A DNA stretch of 64,000 nt from Deltaproteobacteria bacterium (GTDB lineage: Bacteria > Desulfobacterota > Binatia > UBA9968), in assembly GCA_009692615.1 (NCBI GenBank), contig SHYW01000005.1, positions 24,298 to 88,297 of the forward strand. The letters are read 5' to 3'. Positions within the stretch are counted from its first letter, which is position 1. The number at the start of each line of letters is the position of its first letter. The translations under genes were made by a program, and so were the position numbers. Shown here one piece after another: positions 26,446 to 34,154 of the stretch. The notes under the pieces were generated by a model. It searched no databases. It saw only the letters and a list, made by a program, of their open reading frames with translations, and was not told the DNA's origin.

Positions 26446-26826
26446 CTACTCTTTGGGTTTCAATTTTTTAAGTTCGGCGAACGGATTGTAGATCGCCGGA
26501 CGCTCTTCATCGTCATACACCGCGCTCTCGCCGCTTGCCTGTCGATCCAAGGACCGTGAGTGCTCGCTGTCGTGGCAGTACATGCAGAGCAGCTCCCAGT
26601 TGCTGCCGTCGGACGGATTATTATTGTGGTTGCGGTCTTTATGGTGCACCGTCAGCTCGTGCAGTTTCTTGCTGGGAAATTCCCGTCCGCACCAGGCGCA
26701 TATCCACGGCCATATCTTGAGCGCTCGATCGCGATAAACATTCCCCCGCCGCGCTCGCATCTGCCGCGCCTCGGCAAGTATGTGCTCCAGCTCGCCGTCA
26801 TTCGATCGGGTCGTCTTCGATGACAT
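26446..26826 (-). CDS. yajD: YajD-family HNH nuclease
   Basis: This 126-residue HNH protein matches E. coli YajD in length and order of motifs. It has a YRDRALKIWPWICAWCGREF strand with the first Cys pair, LTVHHKDRNHNNNPSDGSNW containing the His-Asn core, ELLCMYCHDSEH with the second Cys pair, and a YNPFAELK tail. The zinc-binding four-cysteine plus HNH layout suggests a metal-dependent nuclease, although the biological role of YajD is unclear. It is the first of a run of small, often mobile genes that includes two toxin-antitoxin modules. Confidence 0.88.
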   Translation of the reverse strand: MSSKTTRSNDGELEHILAEARQMRARRGNVYRDRALKIWPWICAWCGREFPSKKLHELTVHHKDRNHNNNPSDGSNWELLCMYCHDSEHSRSLDRQASGESAVYDDEERPAIYNPFAELKKLKPKE

Positions 26827-26976
26827 TGGTCAAAGTTTATTACTGCTCACGACTTACAGCAAGACTGTCCGAACACACCTTATCCGTCCCTGGGCTCTCG
26901 GGACGATCTCACTTCGTGATTGCCCCCGTACTTTTCTAAGATTGCCCTCACAAGATATATCTAGTACGATGAGGCG

Positions 26977-27315
26977 GTGGATTGGCGCATCAATTACTTT
27001 CGCGAGGATAGCGAGAGATCGCCCGTCGAGTCTTTTATCGATGCACTTTCCGCAGACGAAAAGGCAGACACCATGGTTGTGATCGACATGCTGCGATCGC
27101 ACGGAGTCTCGTTGGGCCGACCCTGAGTTGCACCGTTGGGGAAAGGGCTTTGGGAGCTGCGCGTAAGGACTCGCCGTCAACTCCGTATTCTTTATTTTCT
27201 CAGTACGGAGAGAACTTTTGTTTTGCTCCACGCATTTGTAAAGAAGACCCGGGAAGTCCCCGATTCAGAAACTCGCATCGCCGTGCGTCGCATGAGGCAG
27301 TTTGTTGGGAGGTAA
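26977..27315 (+). pseudogene. HigB/RelE-like toxin gene with internal TGA
   Basis: The frame from the GTG at 26977 reads VDWRINYFREDSERSPVESF, an expected toxin start. Then come a TGA at 27124-27126 and, in the same frame, KGLWELRVRTRRQLRILYF and HAFVKKTREVPDSE up to the TAA at 27313. The parts before and after the TGA together make one phage-derived Gp49/HigB-type toxin of about 112 residues. The TGA sits in a loop where no redox residue is expected, so I read it as a nonsense mutation. The antitoxin follows after five bases, the usual HigB-HigA order. Confidence 0.7.
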
Positions 27316-27320
27316 TCAAC

Positions 27321-27611
27321 ATGAACGATTTTCAAAAGCAGTTGAACCGGTTGAGCACTAGTCGAACCTTCGCGGCCGCATTCGATAAGAAACGTGGGGA
27401 CGCCGAGGTGGCTTTCCAAATTCGGCGTTTGCGAGAGAGCAAGGGTTGGAGTCAAAAAGATTTAGCGAAAAAGGTCGGCTGTAGCCAGCAGGCAATCTCC
27501 GCGGTCGAGCAGTCGGGCTATAAGAGTCATTCGCTGCCGCTGTTACGCCGCATCGCGCAAGTCCTCGACGCCCAAGTCGTGGTCGCGCTGGTGCCGAGGA
27601 AAGCGGCTTGA
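27321..27611 (+). CDS. XRE-family antitoxin (HigA-like)
   Basis: This 96-residue protein starts at the ATG at 27321, with GGGAGG overlapping the end of the toxin frame. It has a helix-turn-helix of the Cro/CI type: QIRRLRESKGWSQKDLAKKV, then GCSQQAISAVE, then LPLLRRIAQVLD. It would neutralise the adjacent HigB-like toxin and repress the operon. Because the toxin frame is interrupted, the antitoxin may now be a solitary regulator. Confidence 0.82.
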   Translation: MNDFQKQLNRLSTSRTFAAAFDKKRGDAEVAFQIRRLRESKGWSQKDLAKKVGCSQQAISAVEQSGYKSHSLPLLRRIAQVLDAQVVVALVPRKAA

Positions 27612-27870
27612 ACAATTGGCCGGAGCACCATAAGTCTGTGCTAAGGCTAGTCCGGCGCCATGCTTAAGCGAATTGCTGCAGTCCTGAACCAGTTGCTAGG
27701 GTCGCGTCTTGCTTTTTGACATTTAGTATCCGACCTAGAGCGTTCCCGGAATCACGATCTCAAAGTCGTTCCGGGAGCCGTAAAATCACGGCCGCTAAAG
27801 GTTAACACGGTCGCAGCGTTGCCCTGATCGGCGCATACGCCTCAACTTACTTTATTCTTTACTCTCTATC

Positions 27871-27995
27871 GCCGACTTCTTAAATTCCGTCCGCATCTCC
27901 GACTGCAATCGGCCCAACCGATACTTCTGCCAGTCCATAAACTTTCCCGACTCAGCCAGCGCCGGATGGACGGATTAGACTGTGCGCCACATCTT
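27871..27995 (-). pseudogene. duplicated 3' end of the ThyX-like gene
   Basis: These 125 bases match the end of the gene at 28865 (bases 28875-28995) with about ten substitutions and a small indel, roughly 90% by eye. The encoded residues correspond to the C-terminal FMDWQKYRLGRLQSEMRTEF region. The copy has a stop and cannot be translated usefully. It lies about 880 bases from the original, on the far side of a Phd/PIN toxin-antitoxin module. The rest of 27612-28116 holds no gene that I can see. Confidence 0.8.
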
Positions 27996-28116
27996 CTTCT
28001 TGGCAACGGATTAAATCCGAGGGACGGTGCGATCGTCGACAATCCGGAACGTTAATAGTTGACTACGAAACCAAACCGACGATAATAGATGCTAGTTCGA
28101 ATAAAGGGCAAAAACA

Positions 28117-28407
28117 ATGAAAACCGCCACCGTGTTAAAACTCAAAGCTTCGCTGAATGATTACCTACGGTCGGTCAAGGCGGGCGAAGAGTTCACGATC
28201 ACCGAGCGCGGGCGGCCCATCGCCAAACTCAGTCCCACCAAAAAACTTGACGCCTCAGCGGATCGTATGACCGAAATGGAGAAACACGGTCTCATCAAGC
28301 TCGGTTCTGGCAAGTTGCCGAAAGGCTTTTGGAAACTACCTCGGCCCAAAGATTCTAAGGGGTTGGTGGCTCAGGCTGTGATGCAGGAACGAGAACAAAG
28401 CTGGTGA
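28117..28407 (+). CDS. Phd/YefM-type antitoxin
   Basis: This 96-residue protein begins TATVLKLKASLNDYLRSVK, followed by GEEFTITERGRPIAKLSP. That is the DNA-binding N-terminal fold of Phd/YefM antitoxins. Its disordered, charged C-terminus would wrap the toxin. It overlaps the start of the PIN-domain gene by four bases (ATGA), so translation is coupled. It probably represses its own promoter; the spacer upstream has an AT-rich stretch (about 28080-28110). Confidence 0.85.
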   Translation: MKTATVLKLKASLNDYLRSVKAGEEFTITERGRPIAKLSPTKKLDASADRMTEMEKHGLIKLGSGKLPKGFWKLPRPKDSKGLVAQAVMQEREQSW

Positions 28408-28835
28408 AGTTCTGGGACACATCAGCAATCGTCCCTCTCTGCGTTGCTGAGCCCGCTTCGGCAACCGTTAAATCCATCCTAAGTAAAGATTCAGCGATCG
28501 TAGTTTGGTGGGGAACCAAAATCGAATGCGTCTCGGCCCTCATGCGCCAACGCCGGGGGGGCTTGTCCGCGCAAAGCGAGCGACAGGCACACCACCTGTT
28601 AGACTTGCTTGCGAGTACCTGGAGTGAAATTCAGCCGAACGATTTACTACGGGCAACAGCGGACCGTCTTCTGGCGGTGCATTCGCTGCGAGCCGCTGAC
28701 GCTTTACAGCTCGCGGCCGCGTTGTAGTGGTGTCAAAAGCGCGCTACGGACAAAGAATTGGTAACGTTCGATATCCGCATGCGTGAGGCTGGACGAAACG
28801 AGGGATTCACCATCCTTCTCGTCAAAACCCGCTGA
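28404..28835 (+). pseudogene. PIN-domain toxin (VapC-like) with internal TAG
   Basis: The frame begins KFWDTSAIVPL with the first PIN aspartate and keeps the ECVSALMR (Glu) and RAADALQLAAAL (Asp) acidic motifs. A TAG at 28725-28727 follows, but the same frame continues with WCQKRATDKELVTFDIRMRE and ends at the TGA at 28833. The complete toxin would be about 143 residues. The stop removes the last strand and its conserved Asp (TFD). The truncated protein may be inactive, or the stop may be a base error. The antitoxin upstream is intact. Confidence 0.72.
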
Positions 28836-28864
28836 TCGAGAAATCTAAGTACGTCAGTTGAAGT

Positions 28865-30526
28865 TCATTCAAACGCCGACTTCTTAAACTCCGTCCGCAT
28901 CTCCGACTGCAAGCGGCCCAAGCGATACTTCTGCCAGTCCATAAACTTTCCCGATTCGGCCAACGCCGGATGAACGGATTGGATTTTGCGCCACATCTCT
29001 TGGCAGATGAAGCGGTAGTCGGGATGGCCCTGGGGCATGGTGCGTAGCTCGCACATGTGCACGGCTTCGCGCAGGTTCATCTTCATGTACCAGCGGATTT
29101 TGTAGGCGAACGGGACGACGTACTGTGCTTCGCACGGCAGATCGCAATAAATCTGTTCGTACAACTCCGCCGTGCGTTTCATGCAATGATCGAACTCGCT
29201 TTTGAATCCGCCCTCTTCGATCTCCGGCGGCGTGTCGTAGCCATGCACCGTGGTAAAATCCTGGCGCTCTTGGGTGAGAATGCGATGGCGGTGCAGATCG
29301 CGGTAGAGACCCAAATTGCCGAGAATGTCGAAGGTGTAATAGACGTTTTCGAAAGCGCGAGAGAGCTTGTCGCGCCGGTGGCGTCGCTTGGAAAAATATT
29401 CTTGGAGAATTGTTTGCCGCTCAGACTGGCTCAGCGTTGCGGCGATCTTACGCAATTGTTCCAACGGCTGGCGCGCCTGACCGTAGAGAATCGCCGCGAT
29501 GACTTTTTCTTCCGCTTGAAGATCGTAATCGACCAGATTCACTGGTTCATGTGTAACAATTGGAGTTGATGTCGTCGCACGAGCCGCCAGCGCTTTTGCC
29601 GCCGCAGTTGTCGCGACGAGAAAGTCATTGCGCTGGGCGCGCTTGACGAAGGAAGGAATCAGCTGATTCAATTCACCATGAATCGCCGCGCCGAGCGCTT
29701 GCGCTTCGGACAACTCGTGCGAGTACAACTTGCTGACCAAATATTCAAACGCCTGGCCGATGCCGAACATGCCGACGTTGGTCAGCGTCGCCGCCGGCAG
29801 ATAACTGCGCAGCACGTCGCAAGCTTGCGCCCGCACGGTCGCGCGATACGCTGTCTCGGCCCAGCGCTTCAAGCGTTCATCTTTCGCCGCGTCGGCGTAA
29901 CTCAAACCTTTGCCGCTTACCGGATCGCGCACTTCGAGCTGCTCGATGGGCAGCGATTTGGCGACGTGATCGAGCATCGGCTCCATCTGCTTGGAGTAGG
30001 TCTCGAACAGCAGATTCATCACTTCGAGATAGGCGTCGCGGTGGCGCGATGCCATGATCTTGGGCTCGCGGTAAAACAGATAATTGCCGGCACCATCTTT
30101 TTGGTCGAAGCGCACGTAGCGCGTCGATTTTTCCAGCGGCGCGATGCCGATGCGCGCGTCTTCCAATAACTTCGCCGCGACGTTGGAAATATTCTCGCAG
30201 GCGATATGCGCGCCGCCCAACTGGGCGACGGAATCGTCGCCGTAGCCGACCAGCACGCGCTCGAAGAACGCCCGGGCTTTCTTCAGCGCCGCGCTGTCGT
30301 CGGCGGCGGGAATCTGGCCGCCAAGCAAGTCTTTCAAAGCCAGCTCGGGATCGCCGAGAAACTCGTCGAGAAAAGTCCGTCGCAAGCTCTTCGCCGAACG
30401 GCTGTAACGCGAAAACAGCGCGCCGGCGACTTCCTGGGGTAGTTTCAAACCGAAGGTGTCGCGTTCGAGATTGGTGAAAAAAAGCGCCAGCCGTTTTTGC
30501 TCGTCGGTGGAGAACTCCGCGGTCAT
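28865..30526 (-). CDS. two-domain ThyX-like protein (FAD-dependent thymidylate synthase family)
   Basis: This 553-residue protein contains two ThyX-type domains in tandem, about twice the length of normal ThyX. ThyX methylates dUMP with FAD. The classic motif is RHRxxSxNExSxRY. Here domain one keeps only the second half, LEKSTRYV (131-138), and domain two keeps only the first half, RHRILTQERQDF (413-424). So each half of the signature is in a different domain. Catalysis may need both domains to form one composite site, or the protein may have another role. GAGGAAA lies upstream of the ATG. The 3' end is duplicated at 27871. Confidence 0.75.
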   Translation of the reverse strand: MTAEFSTDEQKRLALFFTNLERDTFGLKLPQEVAGALFSRYSRSAKSLRRTFLDEFLGDPELALKDLLGGQIPAADDSAALKKARAFFERVLVGYGDDSVAQLGGAHIACENISNVAAKLLEDARIGIAPLEKSTRYVRFDQKDGAGNYLFYREPKIMASRHRDAYLEVMNLLFETYSKQMEPMLDHVAKSLPIEQLEVRDPVSGKGLSYADAAKDERLKRWAETAYRATVRAQACDVLRSYLPAATLTNVGMFGIGQAFEYLVSKLYSHELSEAQALGAAIHGELNQLIPSFVKRAQRNDFLVATTAAAKALAARATTSTPIVTHEPVNLVDYDLQAEEKVIAAILYGQARQPLEQLRKIAATLSQSERQTILQEYFSKRRHRRDKLSRAFENVYYTFDILGNLGLYRDLHRHRILTQERQDFTTVHGYDTPPEIEEGGFKSEFDHCMKRTAELYEQIYCDLPCEAQYVVPFAYKIRWYMKMNLREAVHMCELRTMPQGHPDYRFICQEMWRKIQSVHPALAESGKFMDWQKYRLGRLQSEMRTEFKKSAFE

Positions 30527-30704
30527 CGTGGGAATTTCCTCAGTAGAAAGTTGGCGCTATTCTATGCGCTTCTGTGCCAATAACAAGCGAGAATGCGCAC
30601 CGCCACGGCAAGTCACCTTGACTCTTCGGCGCAGAAAATGTTTCATAGGGAAATATGTTTGTTCCTAGCGCTCTCGCGCCATCGAGATTGGAGAATCGGT
30701 CGGA

Positions 30705-31613
30705 ATGAAATTGCTTGTCACCGGCGCAACCGGCTTCATCGGCACGGTGCTCTGCGACCAACTCCTCGACCAAGGCCACTCGCTGACGCTGTTCAGCCGC
30801 GGCGCACCACCCAACACCAACACTCCGTACCGGCGCTGGCTGCACTGGACGCCGGGCACCTTGCGTTCTTGGGAGACCGAGTTGGAAGGCATCGACGGCG
30901 TGATCAATCTCACCGGCGAGCCCATCGCCGCACGGAAGTGGACCAACACGCAGCGCCGCCGGCTCGAGAAGAGCCGCGTCGACGCCACCCATGTCTTGGT
31001 CGCGGCCTGCGCCAAGGCGCAGCACAAACCGAAATTTCTCATCAACGCTTCCGCGGTCGGTTACTACGGCGCCCACGGCGATGAGATTTTGACCGAAGAA
31101 GCACCCTGTGGCGAAGATTTTTTAAGCCTGCTGTGCCGCGATTGGGAAGAGGAAGCGATCCGGGCCGAGGATCTCGGCATGCGCGTAGTGCGTTTGCGCA
31201 CGGGCATCGTGCTCGGCCCCCACGGCGGCGCGCTGGAAAAGATGACCGCGCCGTTCAGATTTTATCTCGGCGGACCGCTCGGCACCGGCAAGCAGTGGAT
31301 GTCGTGGATTCATTTGGAGGATCAGGTGCGCTTGATCCTCCACGTTATAAACAATCCTCAAGCTAGCGGCGCGATCAACGCGACGTCGCCCAATCCGGTG
31401 CAGAACGAAGAGTTCAGCCAAACCTTGGGCAAGGTTTTGAAACGCCCGAGTTGGTTTGCCGTGCCGGCCTTCGCCCTGCGCATGAAACTCGGCGACATGG
31501 CGGAGATGTTGCTCACCGGCCAACGAGTGGCCCCCGCCGCCGCGCAAAAACTCGGCTTCGAGTTTCATCATCCCGATCTGCTCGAAGCGCTGCAAACTTG
31601 CATGCCGCTATGA
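30705..31613 (+). CDS. TIGR01777-family NAD(P)-dependent oxidoreductase (YfcH-like)
   Basis: This 302-residue protein is an extended short-chain dehydrogenase/epimerase. The Rossmann motif is VTGATGFIGTVLCDQLL, NLTGEPIAARKWT is typical of the YfcH/SulA-like family, and the YYGAHGDE loop and C-terminal LTGQRVAPAAAQKLGF (DUF1731-type tail) complete the match. The biochemical role of this family is not established. It opens a plus-strand group with an SDR and the peroxiredoxin gene. Confidence 0.87.
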   Translation: MKLLVTGATGFIGTVLCDQLLDQGHSLTLFSRGAPPNTNTPYRRWLHWTPGTLRSWETELEGIDGVINLTGEPIAARKWTNTQRRRLEKSRVDATHVLVAACAKAQHKPKFLINASAVGYYGAHGDEILTEEAPCGEDFLSLLCRDWEEEAIRAEDLGMRVVRLRTGIVLGPHGGALEKMTAPFRFYLGGPLGTGKQWMSWIHLEDQVRLILHVINNPQASGAINATSPNPVQNEEFSQTLGKVLKRPSWFAVPAFALRMKLGDMAEMLLTGQRVAPAAAQKLGFEFHHPDLLEALQTCMPL

Positions 31614-31726
31614 GTCGTCGATTCGCTCGCGGTAAAAATCATTCACCCAAAGTCGCCAAGAAATTATCCCGTCGTTTCTATCCGCCGCTACGGTAAGCGC
31701 TATGCCAAGCTTACGGGCAAAAATCT

Positions 31727-32554
31727 ATGGAACTTAGAGACCGAGTCGTCTTCATCACCGGTGCATCCAACGGCATCGGCAGACAACTTGCCATCGATCT
31801 CGCCGTCCGCGGCGCCATCGTCGTCGGCTGCGGCCGGGTGCGCGAGCGTCTGGTGGAGACTCTAAAAGAAGTTCGCAAAGTCAGTCCCAAATCATTGATG
31901 ATCGCCTGCGACATCGGCGACGCAGAGCAAGTGCATGACATGATGAGCAAAGTCCACGCTGACTTCGACGGCGTCGATATCTTGATCAACAATGCCGGCA
32001 TCGGCATGCGCCGACCGTTTGTCGACACGCCGCTGGAAACCATCGAAGCGATCCTGCGGACCAATTTTCTCGGCGCGGTTTACTGCACCCACGAAGTCCT
32101 GCCGGCGATGATCGCCCGCGGCTCGGGCCATATCGTCAACATCTCCTCGGGCGCCGGCAAGATCGGCACCCTCAACATGGCCGGCTACTGCGCGTCGAAA
32201 TTCGCCGTCAACGGCTGGTCGGAAAGTCTCTATCACGAACTCAAACCGCTGGGCGTAAATGTCTCGGTGATTTGCCCCGGCCCGGTGACCACCGATTTCA
32301 ACCGTGAGTTTCGCGACAGCGAACCGAAATCGCCACCGGCGCTATTCGTCGGTGTCGAAGCGGTCTCGGCCCAGGTCCTGCGCGCCATCGAAAAAAATAA
32401 ATTCGAAGTGGTCATGCCGCGCTGGCTCGCGCTGCTATGCGCGGTCAAAGCCGTCGCGCCAGGAACATTCCGCTTCTTCGCCCAGCGCCGCTTTCGGGTT
32501 CACGTCACGGCGCCGGCGCTAAAGTCGGTCTCGCCTGATTTTCCCGGGAACTAA
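31727..32554 (+). CDS. SDR-family oxidoreductase
   Basis: This 275-residue classical short-chain dehydrogenase has a cofactor motif VVFITGASNGIGRQ, an NNAG segment (ILINNAGIGMRRP), the catalytic Ser in VNISSGAGKIG, and Tyr-x3-Lys as YCASKFAV. It could reduce a ketone or a lipid intermediate with NAD(P)H; the substrate is unknown. The start at 31727 is supported by reading frame and the usual N-terminus, with no strong ribosome site. It is 114 bases downstream of the epimerase gene and 41 bases upstream of the peroxiredoxin gene. Confidence 0.88.
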   Translation: MELRDRVVFITGASNGIGRQLAIDLAVRGAIVVGCGRVRERLVETLKEVRKVSPKSLMIACDIGDAEQVHDMMSKVHADFDGVDILINNAGIGMRRPFVDTPLETIEAILRTNFLGAVYCTHEVLPAMIARGSGHIVNISSGAGKIGTLNMAGYCASKFAVNGWSESLYHELKPLGVNVSVICPGPVTTDFNREFRDSEPKSPPALFVGVEAVSAQVLRAIEKNKFEVVMPRWLALLCAVKAVAPGTFRFFAQRRFRVHVTAPALKSVSPDFPGN

Positions 32555-32594
32555 CAAGCGGAACCATCGTTAATTGAGTTGTAGGAGAAAAACC

Positions 32595-33182
32595 ATGAAA
32601 ATCCCTTCGATCATCGCGGCGCTCATCTTGGCAGGTTCGACAAACCTTGCCTTCGCCCAGTTCGGCCCCAAAGATTCGGCGCCCCAGTCGGCGACGGAAA
32701 TTGAGCGGATAAAAGTTGGCCAAGCGGCGCCGGATTTTACCCTCGAAGATAGCGACGGCAAAGCCATCGCGTTGTCAGAGCTGCGCGGCAAGAAATCGGT
32801 TATCTTAGTTTTCTACCGCGGCTACTGGTGACCCTTCTGCCTTGAACAGCTCGGGAAGCTGAAAAGCCTTTTGACCAAACCGCAGAAAGAAAAAACCCAG
32901 ATCCTCGCGGTCAGCGTCGACAACCATGACGAGTCGAAGAAATTCGCCGAGATGCTGCGCAAACGTTTCGACGGCGAGTTCGATTTCCCGCTGCTCGAAG
33001 ACAAAGATCATAAAGTGATCGACCGCTACGGAATTTTTAATCCCGACGGCAAAGGTTGGCCGCACCCGGCAACCTACGTCATCGACCCCAAGGGCGTGGT
33101 GCGCTGGAAATTTGTCGAGGTAGACTACAAGAAGCGCGCGTCCAACGAGCAGATCGGCCGCGAGCTGGCGAAGATCAAATAG
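32595..33182 (+). CDS. peroxiredoxin-like selenoprotein (in-frame UGA at the catalytic cysteine)
   Basis: A single frame from the ATG at 32595 (AGGAG upstream) to the TAG at 33180 would encode 195 residues if the TGA at 32829-32831 (codon 79) is read through. The N-terminus is a signal peptide (IPSIIAALILAG to FAQ). Then come VGQAAPDFTLEDSDGK, SVILVFYRGYW-U-PFC, AVSVDNHDESKKF and HPATYVIDPKGVVRWKF. These are the full features of an AhpC/TSA thioredoxin-fold protein. The TGA lies exactly where relatives have the reactive Cys of WCPFC. A SECIS-like hairpin follows. It should reduce peroxides or disulfides in the periplasm. Without selenocysteine the gene would be truncated at 78 residues. Confidence 0.78.
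32829..32868 (+). promoter_or_regulatory. candidate bacterial SECIS element
   Basis: CAGCT (32847-32851) pairs with AGCTG (32857-32861) around the loop CGGGA, with a possible CTT/AAG extension below. The loop starts 20 bases after the UGA and has G at its second position. Both traits agree with the published bacterial SECIS rules: apical loop roughly 16-37 bases downstream and a G in the first two loop positions. It overlaps the coding sequence, as in bacterial selenoprotein genes. Confidence 0.6.
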
Positions 33183-33211
33183 CAGGAACATTGCGAGAGC
33201 GTTCCGAACCT

Positions 33212-33386
33212 CCCCCTTTGAAAAAGGGGGAATGAGGAGGATTTTAATTCTGCGCGCGTAAGAAACTATCTCATCATTATTGATGCTCGTCGTAATTCGT
33301 TACTCCACGAAGAACGCTTGACCACATCAAAAAGACCACCCAGCCCCACAACCAAACCCCCCTTGATCCCCCTTTATCAAAGGGGG
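33212..33386. repeat. two CCCCCTTT/AAAGGGGG hairpins
   Basis: Hairpins at 33212-33230 and 33368-33386 share the stem CCCCCTTT/AAAGGGGG and sit between the convergent peroxiredoxin and pgl genes. The first is 30 bases past the peroxiredoxin stop, the second 10 bases past the pgl stop on the other strand. They may end transcription of both genes. The intervening 140 bases show no gene. Confidence 0.6.
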
Positions 33387-33395
33387 AGAAGATTT

Positions 33396-34154
33396 TTAAG
33401 ATACACTCAGATCAACTGCGGCATCCTGCGTAACGAACCAGGTTAATTTGCCGTTCTCCGGTTTTACGCGCGCCGCTGGGTAATCGTTGTTTTCGGCAGA
33501 TAGAATCGTTTTAACCACCGCCGCTTTGCTCGCGCCGGCGATCAGAAAATTAATCTGCGCTGCATTGTTGATCACGGGAAACGTCAGCGTCAGCCGGTAC
33601 GCCTTTAATTTCTCGACGTAAGTCGTTGCGACCAATCGGCGCGTCTCGTTCAACGCCGAACTGCCGGGAAACAGCGACGCCGTATGGCCGTCCTCGCCGA
33701 GACCGAGCAGGATCAGATCGAAGCGCGGCGCAGCGTCGTCAGCCAAGTGAAAATGTCGGCGCAACTCCGCTTCATACTCAACCGCGGCGACCGGCGGCGC
33801 TTTTTCACCGGACATGCGGTGGACATTGCCGCTTGGAATGTCGATCTTCGACAACAACGATTCTTGAACCATGCGAAAATTACTTTCCGCATGATCCGGC
33901 GCCACGCAGCGCTCGTCGCCGAAAAATAAATGAATCTGCCGCCACGCCAAGCGTTTGCTGAATTCGTCAGTAGCCAGCAATGAATAAAGAACTTTGGGCG
34001 TCGAACCGCCGGAGAGCGCGACGTTGAATTGACGGCGCGCAGCGATCGCAGCCGCGGCCAGCGAAACAAACTGCGCCGCCGCTTTGCGGCCGAGATCGAT
34101 GGCATCCCGGCAAACAATGACCTCGGGTTTAATCACTGGCGAGAAAAGCCGCAT
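33396..34154 (-). CDS. pgl: 6-phosphogluconolactonase
   Basis: This 252-residue protein hydrolyses 6-phosphogluconolactone to 6-phosphogluconate in the cytoplasm. The DevB/SOL-type features are NVALSGGSTPKVLYSLL, HLFFGDERCVAPDHAESNF and ILLGLGEDGHTASLFPG. The start overlaps the end of glk by 26 bases, so it is translated in the same operon, as the last gene. The neighbour zwf makes its substrate. Confidence 0.92.
   Translation of the reverse strand: MRLFSPVIKPEVIVCRDAIDLGRKAAAQFVSLAAAAIAARRQFNVALSGGSTPKVLYSLLATDEFSKRLAWRQIHLFFGDERCVAPDHAESNFRMVQESLLSKIDIPSGNVHRMSGEKAPPVAAVEYEAELRRHFHLADDAAPRFDLILLGLGEDGHTASLFPGSSALNETRRLVATTYVEKLKAYRLTLTFPVINNAAQINFLIAGASKAAVVKTILSAENNDYPAARVKPENGKLTWFVTQDAAVDLSVS

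Noticed and set aside
26977..27315. TGA in the HigB-like gene as selenocysteine
   Set aside because: The position is not a redox site and no hairpin of the SECIS type follows at the right distance.
27150..27320. Upstream extension of the HigA-like gene
   Set aside because: The ribosome site and family N-terminus place the start at 27321. The extension is a shadow of the toxin frame.
32574..33182. Two separate genes, one ending at 32831 and one starting at 32871
   Set aside because: The two pieces are in the same frame and form a single peroxiredoxin domain. The second piece has no ribosome site and begins in mid-domain.
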